Positions 58,255 through 64,000 of a DNA stretch of 64,000 nucleotides are shown piece by piece. Both the position numbers and the translations under genes were made by a program. The stretch is from Phymorhynchus buccinoides. Lineage: Eukaryota; Mollusca; Gastropoda; Neogastropoda; Raphitomidae. The notes under the pieces were generated by a model, which saw nothing but the letters and a program-made list of their open reading frames with translations, was not told where the DNA came from and searched no databases. Numbering within the stretch: the stretch's first letter is position 1; each line of letters starts with the position of its first letter. The DNA is taken from positions 17,171,945 to 17,235,944 of the forward strand of contig CM065713.1 in NCBI GenBank assembly GCA_017654935.2, in the 5' to 3' direction.

Positions 58255-59978
58255 TGTGACGTAAGTGTCCCGCGCGACCCCTCTTTCTTATCTACCCCCC
58301 CCCCCCCCCCTCTCCTTTTCATTTCTCTGTCCGGCCGCCACGTTAATTGCCACCCACCATCTAAAGAACGCCGATTAAGGGATTGTTCCCTTTGAAGTTC
58401 GATTTGTCTCCCCGGTCGGCATGTAACCCCTACAGAGGTTATCTCCCTTCACCCCCCCCCCCCCCTTATCTCTGTTCCCCATCACGAGATAGTGATATCA
58501 ACAGTCGGCTCCCTTTGTAAGACAACTCGTCCTTTCTAATCACGAGAAGGATTTGAATGTCGGCACGTGATAAGGATGTAATCGGCGCGTGATTGTTCTG
58601 TACATTTTGAACATCATCTTGTGATGTGTCGACTGCTATAAACCAATGACAGGCTTTCATTGTTTGAAAGTGAAGGCTATAATTGGAGTGGTGAGAAAAA
58701 GTTGTCACACAAGACGCTGAAACGTAGCTAGAGCAACACTCCCAGCCTGTCATAATAAGCCCACTAGTAAGTATTATTGATGGCAGGTGATTGAGATCTG
58801 GTTTGTTTGACCCTAGTTTTGATCTAGATCCTATGTTCAATGATGAATAAGGAGTAGATAGATATGTTATAGAAAAGAAGTGGTAAACATTCTATTCTAT
58901 TTATGTGCACTGATTATTTGTGTGTGTTTGTGTTTTTGACTTGAACACTTTTGGTACCAGAACCGGATTTTATGCCTACTAACCCTTTTGTCTATTTTTA
59001 GTAGGAAACCTATGGGCCGCAATCTTGCACTTTATGATACCATTCCTTTCCAGGTGTTGGATGGAGAGTGATGTTGTCTTGATCACCTTTTATGTTTTAC
59101 TGATCTCAGTTTGTTAACTGAAATTCAGTTTATTTATTAACTAGTGCTATTGTACAAGGGAAGCCTTCTAGCCGGTTGGGATTCACTAATGCCCTGCCGA
59201 CTGAAGCCCCTTGTCTCTAAGCCATAGAGATCTACATCCACCTTCTCCTGTGATTATCAGCAGGGCATCGTGGGCCGGACGATCATCCCGGACTCCACCA
59301 AGCACCAAGACGGGACCGCCGCCAAGACGACCCGCACCCAGAATCCGCGAGGAGACCACGCCTGAACCGTGCCATCCCGCGAAGCCGTAACCGGAACGAC
59401 TGGGAGCTACTCTCATCTGACGAGCAAGCCCAGCCAACCCAGCACTCGCCGATCACCACGGAGGAACTTGAAACAGCTAAGTCCACCGGACTGCGCCAAT
59501 CATTTGAACTTTCCTACGGACACTGAAGATAATTAGTAACCCTTCCGGCATGGGGCGAACCTTATAGAAAGACAAAAGTCTTGTGAATCCTTTCGGATTT
59601 CATTGTTTTTTTATCCATATTTTGTTTTGGCGCCATTGAGCTGCTTTATTATTATTGTTGCATAATCTTATGCAGATTTTGGGAGTAAATAAAATACAAG
59701 TGTCAAATAATCCTGAACCCTTTGGTCAGACTGATGAGAGTGGGAGTCTTGTAATTTCATGTAAAACCCTACTTCTCTCTGTCTGCCATTTAGAGCAATT
59801 CAACCACTTGTATTTCTTACAACCATACGAGCCAGAACCCGGGCACAAATATAAATTTATTAGATGAAAAGGGGCCGGGAAAGTTGCTCATCTCCCATAC
59901 CCTAGAGAAGTGGGCTAAAGGCAAATTTTCTAAAGTCTTCCCTAGGGACTTAGCCTTTTAACCCATTACCTCGTCACA
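58255..59978. mobile_element. LTR-like insertion with 5-bp duplication
   Basis: The 1,724-bp insertion begins tgtgacg and ends cgtcaca, and gccat flanks both sides (58250-58254, 59979-59983). TG...CA ends with a 5-bp duplication are typical of LTR retrotransposons, so this is probably a long solo LTR or an internally deleted element. An aataaa lies at about 59688. No gag or pol frame is present. Frames at 59186-59486 (minus) are GC-rich but have no domain. Excising the insert and one gccat restores the LINE reading 'WDMAFHP'. Confidence 0.7.
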
Positions 59979-60812
59979 GCCATGTCCCATTCTCTTTCCC
60001 AGTCTTCCAGCTTCCTGAGGTCCTCTTGGAGTTTGGCCGGGTCGTCGCTGCAGGCGATGAATCGGTACACAGCTGTATCATCAGCAAATAATTGAGATGG
60101 GGATGAGATCTTGGATGGTAAGTCGTTAACATAGGTGAGAAAGAGACAAGGTCCCAGGACAGTCCCTTGGGGCACGGCGGATTTCACTCGTACGTGGCAG
60201 GACTGGGCTCCATCGACCACAACAGCTTGCTTGCGATCACTAAGGAAATTCGCTATCCAGCTGTTGGTGTTTCCTCATATCACATAGTGGTCAAGTTTGT
60301 GAGTCAGCAGGCTATGGTTCACTCGGTCGAAGGCTTTCTCGAAATCCATGATGATGACATCAGTCGCTGTCCCATTTTCCATAGGTGCTGATACTTCGTC
60401 AATGAATTTGAGAAGCTGAGTCTCGCAGGAGCAGTATTTGCGAAAGTCATGTTGCTGACTGGATATGATGCCATTCGACTCAATATGGTTCATGATGCTG
60501 CTCACAAGGATGTGCTCAAGAACGTTGGAGGGAACGCTGGTGAGGGAGATGAGCCTGTAGTTGGAAGCCTTGTAGTGTTCTCCCTTTTTGAAGACAGGGG
60601 TCACCAGCGCCTCTCTCCAGTCTCCAGGTACTTCGCCAATGTTGAGAGACGACTCGAAAATTGTTGTCAGAATGAGGGCGACTTCCTTGGACAGTTCTTT
60701 CAGTATGCAAGGAGCAATGCCATCTGGGCCAGCTGCTTTGGAGGAGTTCAAGTTGGCCAGAAGCTTTTCTACGCCCGCAGTGTTGATGAATGAAGGGAAG
60801 TCTTTGCTGGTA

Positions 60813-60971
60813 CAGTGGAACCTCCTTATAAGACCTTTAAAAATAATCCAAAATGAGGTCTTATTAGGGAGGTAATTTTAATACTTACAAAGAAGGGCAA
60901 TGTCTCGGAGAAGTAGGTCTTATATGGGTGGGAGTCTTATAATGGGAGGTCTTAAAAGGGAGGTTCCACTG
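60813..60971. mobile_element. MITE with CAGTGGAACCTCC termini, copy 2
   Basis: The ends are cagtggaacctccttataag and, on the reverse strand, cagtggaacctcccttttaa. TA flanks are at 60811-60812 and 60972-60973. The 159-bp element interrupts LINE remnant 1 and belongs to the same family as 33025-33189. 'ggtcttat' repeats fill its interior. Confidence 0.88.
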
Positions 60972-61285
60972 TATTTGGCATGGTGCACTTGTTTTTAAAC
61001 TCTGCCTCTGAGTAGGTTTTGCCGTCACTGAAAGCGGAAAAGAATTGGTTATTCAAAACCTCGGTTTTGTCCTTGCGGTCAGTGATGAGTTTATCACTCA
61101 GTCCACTGGACTTCAGAGCTGAGATTCCGCGCAGGTCTTAAGGACGTCTTTTTTTCTCCTTTTTTTTTACCTTTCTTTTGTTTTCTTCTTTTTTTGTTTT
61201 CGTTCTCTTTTGTTTTCTTCAAAGGAGCCAGAATGGTCAACATACTGACTGTGCCGTGGGCCCTGTGGGAAGTTGGCTGCCTTAA

Positions 61286-61534
61286 CCCTTTCACCGCCAA
61301 AGTCGCATTTTAGCACCACTGATTTAACACCCATGTCACTAAAACTAAAACTAAAAGGCATCAAATTAGGGTCTATTATCCAAAGACCCTGTTGTCTTAG
61401 TTTTGGGAAGTAAGGATAGACCTTATTTTATATAGGTCACTGGAGAATCCCCAATACTGCAGATGGATTTTGTTCTCTACCCAGGTAAATTTGATGGAAT
61501 TGTTTTGGCTGAAATATGGCTGGCGGTGAAAGGG
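61286..61534. mobile_element. piggyBac-like TTAA MITE, copy 4
   Basis: TTAA (61282-61285) precedes ccctttcaccgccaaagtcg. The right end is atggctggcggtgaaaggg, followed by ttttaa. It is the best reference for the family, at about 250 bp. Confidence 0.85.
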
Positions 61535-62055
61535 TTTTAAAACTTAAGCCATTGATTAAAGGCGTTAGTCACCTTGATTACGAACACAGACTAAGAAAGT
61601 TGAAATTACCATCTCTGAAATACAGAAGAATTCGTGGGGATCTGATAAATACATACAAAATTTTTCACAGTGATAACAATACTAATAAATCTTTGTTCCA
61701 GCTAACAACTGACTCAAGAACCCGTAACAGTGATTTAAAAATACTAACCCACTTTTACCCAGTATAGCCGAACTAATATTAGAAAAAATTTCTTTTATAA
61801 CAGAGTAATAAAGTTTTGGAACACTCTTCCTGCACATATTAAACGAGCACAGAATATAACACAATTCAAAAACCTCCTTGGTCGGTGGATACACCAACAT
61901 ATCAAGACTACAGAATAAGCATGACTAAAAGGCAGATTTGCCGAAAACAAAATACAAAAACCTCTCAGCTGTGCAAAAGTTCAAACAAAAATGACAGGAC
62001 AGTGAAGAGGCCGCGAGGCCTAATGTCCTAACTACCTGACCTGAGAAGAAGAAGA
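61535..62055 (+). mobile_element. CR1-like LINE C-terminus and 3' end
   Basis: The plus strand reads LKPLIKGVSHLDYEHRLRKL, PSLKYRRIRGDLINTYKIFH, then after frameshifts 'NRVIKFWNTLPAHIK'-type residues (about 61800-61845). This is the C-terminal portion of a CR1/Crack-type RT. The 3' end contains gaggccgcgaggcctaatgt and cctgacctga. It starts directly at the edge of the TTAA MITE. It lies near the 5' end of PSMD9 intron 1, in antisense. Confidence 0.7.
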
Positions 62056-62188
62056 ACTAGCAGAAGTAGAAGACTTAGACTTAGAGAGAGAAGAAGAAGA
62101 AGAAAGGACAAGGTTGGAGTATTCTTCTACAAGTTCTAGTAAAATAGAAGATTCATCAATCAATTCTAGTCAGAAACCAGACTCTTAC

Positions 62189-62278
62189 CGACGCTAGCAT
62201 CTCGCCCTGTTCAGCAATTTCACTTTCTATGTCATCTCTTTTCTTCATCAACGTTTTCATCTGTTCTGACGCTGCCAT
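62189..62278 (-). CDS. PSMD9: PSMD9 exon 1 (start codon)
   Basis: The 30-codon exon starts MAASEQMKTLMKKRDDIESE and ends MLAS, followed by the donor gtaagagt. MKTLMKKRDDIESEIAEQGE aligns with the first helix of PSMD9 (vertebrate counterpart VQELMRRKEEIEAQI). I chose the Met at 62278 because its context is aaaatgg and the homology starts a few residues later. In-frame Mets also occur upstream, at about 62347 and 62329, so a longer N-terminus is possible. The exon ends in phase 0 and joins exon 2, which begins with Gln-Lys as in homologues. The 3' end of a LINE fragment lies about 150 bp upstream of the start codon. Confidence 0.87.
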
Positions 62279-62430
62279 TTTGACAGATCTGCAAATTACG
62301 GAAAGTAGCGACAGTGATCTCCCTTGCATTTTCCTGTCATTTTCCAACCACGTTTTTGGCTCACTCGTGTTGAATAAATTAATTAATTAATGATTTTTAT
62401 TTATAGAGGGTAGTAGAGTAAGCAATAACA
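62279..62430 (-). promoter_or_regulatory. Presumed PSMD9 5' UTR and proximal promoter
   Basis: This is the only non-repeat stretch directly upstream of the PSMD9 start codon. It begins next to a ttaattaattaa run that belongs to a LINE 3' end. I see no TATA box at a convincing place. The role is inferred from position only. Confidence 0.3.
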
Positions 62431-62975
62431 TGCTTTTTTACGTCCAGCCCTCTGGACAAAATACATTTAACCGAGGAGTGGTTAGCCTACCGCATCTTGA
62501 TGGGGGACTAAAACGTGCCGGCTGAAGAAGCAGACACAACCTCCTCAGGTAACGAGTTCCAGTCGGATGGTGCGCGGGGAAAAAGAACTTCTCCTGTATT
62601 CAGTCCGGCACTGGATGGTGGATAGTTGCCGGCTGTGTCCTCTTCTGAGGCGAGTTGGAGCTGACTTCAGTCTGGTGTTGTCGACTTTGACGATGCCGTT
62701 CAGGATCTTATAAAGCATTGTAAGCCTGGTAGACTTTCTGCGGTGCTCAAGTGTGGGCCATCCTAACTGAGAAAGCATGTCAGTTACACTGGATGTGTTG
62801 TGGTAGCGGTTTAACACGAAGCGAGCCGCCTTTCTCTGTACAGCTTCGATTTTGTCCACGTTCCTCCGAGTGTGGGGGTCCCACACAGAACTGGCATATT
62901 CAAGCAGGTATGGTAAGGGTCAGGCAAGGGTCAGGTATGCTTTCTCCGTTCAGATTCCGTCGTAGAAAGCCCAAC
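62430..62975 (-). mobile_element. LINE C-terminus, 5'-truncated, upstream of PSMD9
   Basis: The minus frame reads MLGFLRRNLNGESIPDP (about 62980-62930), then WDPHTRRNVDKIEAVQRKAA and RFVLNRYHNTSSVTDMLSQL, then a frame with LRRGHSRQLSTIQCRTEYRR. This is the same protein family as LINE remnants 1 and 2. The 3' UTR ends with gggctggacgtaaaaaagca and ataaataaaaatcattaatt, resembling the 3' end at 30110-30180. Confidence 0.8.
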
Positions 62976-62987
62976 ATCTATATGCAT

Positions 62988-63124
62988 TGCTAAAAAAATC
63001 GGGACTTTACTGGTGTTGCACTGCCTCCGGGCATTGCCTCCAGTATTGTTCCCACCATCTTTGTATCTACAAATGTCCCATATGTGTCTGTTCCAGACCG
63101 AGAGGACGTAAAACACCATTTTTA
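62988..63124 (+). repeat. Short interspersed repeat family A, copy
   Basis: Contains cgggactttactggtgttgc, gggcattgcctccagtattg and aaatgtcccatatgtgtctg, ending at gaggacgtaaaac. It lacks the 5' third. Confidence 0.8.
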
Positions 63125-63149
63125 ATTCATTCACCATTGCTAAGTCCAG

Positions 63150-63266
63150 ATTGATAATACATCTGTATCATTAAAAATTCGGGACTTTCCTGGAGTTGCA
63201 CTGCCTCCGGGCATTGCCTCCAGGATCGTTCCCACCATCTTTATATCTACTAATGTCCCATATAAA
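63150..63266 (+). repeat. Short interspersed repeat family A, adjacent copy
   Basis: Follows the previous copy in the same orientation. It has ttcgggactttcctggagtt and gggcattgcctccaggatcg and stops at 'aatgtcccatata'. Confidence 0.75.
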
Positions 63267-64000
63267 CGGATTTTCACAACCCTATATCGTAGCACATCAA
63301 TAACAAAATCAAACCTAATATTATTGACTATACTCATTTTTAGCATTCAAAAATTGGGAAGTAAGCGCATACACATGGGAAAATAAAACCCAATCTTACT
63401 TTTCATACTCACAAATTCAGAAGTGCATAAACATATAACAAAATCAACCCTAATCATACTTTATATACTCAGCCAAACATAGTATTACTTTACCTACTCA
63501 TCATCACTGCACAATTTAAAATGTAACTACATGTACCTATGGCAACATCAAACCTATTCCTACATTACATTACTCAACTCAAACAACTTAAGTTATCTCT
63601 TAGAGAGAAATTAAGAGTGGTGATGTCTGCGATTGACACAGTTAAAACAAGACACGTTAAAAACAAGAAGTTCTTCAAAAATATAAATGACAATACCATT
63701 AAATCAAAACACACATGATGATAATTATGACTTGAGAACAAAACAGCAGTGCTTAAAACAAAACATGTTGCCAATATTATAAACATTTTAAAACAAAGTA
63801 CAGAAAATATTACCTTTTAAGATAAATCACTTTAATTATCTAATCGTTTTAAATGCACAACACACACTAGGGACTTGTTTACAACAAAACACGCATAACA
63901 ATTTAATGTCATATATATACTTTATGTTTAGACAAAGTTTAAATATTATCATATTTAGGCCTACAAGTTAACATATATCCACATAATTCATATAAAATAT
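63267..64000. other. AT-rich sequence with degenerate repeats
   Basis: About three loose repeats of 'cataaca...aaatcaaacctaat...actttatatactca' occur between 63290 and 63580. No gene is seen up to the window edge. Confidence 0.45.

Larger units (their letters stand above)
57216..61140 (-). mobile_element. LINE remnant 1 (jockey supergroup), two nested insertions
   Basis: The minus strand gives, in order, GISALKSSGLSDKLITDRKD and FFSAFSDGKTYSEAEFKNK (about 61130-60985), the MITE, SSKAAGPDGIAPCILKELSK (RT start, about 60745), VIIMDFEKAFDRVNHSLLTH (about 60350), AVPQGTVLGPCLFLTYVNDL and the intact catalytic box LFADDTAVYR (about 60110-60060), LEDWEREWDM up to 59984. After the 1.7-kb insertion it resumes at 58254 with MAFHPAKCSQLPLMRSRKPL, YLGVTLQTDLSWGAHIA and LGFLRRNLKVCSTATKELAY, then ends with a C-rich 3' UTR and a GAAGAA tail at 57216-57235. 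The endonuclease is missing. The GAA tail abuts LINE remnant 2. Confidence 0.88.
37581..62278 (-). other. PSMD9 gene (proteasome assembly chaperone), exons 1-5
   Basis: Five minus-strand exons join in phase to about 199 codons: exon 1 30 codons, exon 2 34 codons plus 1 base, exon 3 2 bases plus 70 codons, exon 4 34 codons, exon 5 29 codons plus 2 bases. Every intron is GT-AG. The order is an N-terminal helical region followed by a PDZ-like domain, as in PSMD9/Nas2/Bridge-1. In yeast and mammals this protein binds the C-tail of the ATPase Rpt5 and helps assemble the base of the 26S proteasome, in cytosol and nucleus. The human protein is about 223 residues, so roughly ten C-terminal residues are missing here. 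The final exon must lie below 37581 or outside the window. The gene spans at least 24.7 kb because of repeats. Confidence 0.93.

Overview
This is nuclear DNA from an invertebrate animal. A marine mollusc or another lophotrochozoan fits best, but that is inference. The reasons are one spliced, strongly conserved animal gene, many non-LTR retrotransposon remnants of CR1, L2, Rex1 and Crack type, a Penelope-like element, tRNA-derived and other short interspersed repeats, several non-autonomous DNA transposon families, and very long minisatellites. There is no prokaryotic operon structure. Most open frames are artefacts of tandem repeats or microsatellites.

The one recognisable host gene is PSMD9 (26S proteasome assembly chaperone, p27/Nas2/Bridge-1 family) on the minus strand. 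I assembled five exons by reading the reverse strand, and all splice sites are GT-AG with matching phases: exon 1 (62189-62278, start codon), exon 2 (52472-52574), exon 3 (49549-49760), exon 4 (46655-46756) and exon 5 (37581-37669). They give about 199 codons in frame. The last short exon (roughly ten residues) was not found. The introns are 9.6, 2.7, 2.8 and 9.0 kb and are almost entirely repeats.

Layout. 1-6.6 kb: satellite of about 45-47 bp whose unit holds a short inverted repeat. 7.4-8.7 kb: Rex1/CR1-like LINE remnant (minus). 9.77-15.6 kb: L2-like LINE tail apparently split by 4.6 kb of nested inverted-repeat elements. 16.35-17.7 kb: L2-like LINE (minus). 17.8-20.06 kb: about 53-bp minisatellite with a G-run in each unit and an inserted LINE/SINE tail. 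20.95-21.9 kb: second L2-like copy. 22.9-27.5 kb: short interspersed repeats, a pogo-like MITE and an interrupted repeat copy. 27.7-29.8 kb: Penelope-like element as a large inverted repeat. 29.8-31.1 kb: LINE fragment between inverted arms. 31.26-32.64 kb: two abutting minisatellites (53 and 62 bp). 33.02-37.01 kb: 68-bp satellite that grew out of one end of a MITE. 37.58-62.28 kb: PSMD9. Its intron 4 holds an inverted CR1/Crack-like LINE and a 6.2-kb two-module minisatellite. Its intron 1 holds a LINE into which a 1.7-kb LTR-like element and a MITE have inserted, next to a second LINE split by a hAT-like MITE. 62.4-64 kb: a LINE fragment and short interspersed repeats upstream of PSMD9.

The observations I rate highest are: (i) the minisatellite abutting PSMD9 exon 2, in which every unit repeats the exon's own 3' splice-site sequence; (ii) decayed tandem duplicates of PSMD9 exon 4; (iii) the satellite born from a MITE terminus; (iv) the internally inverted LINE; and (v) the nested insertions, several with readable target-site duplications.
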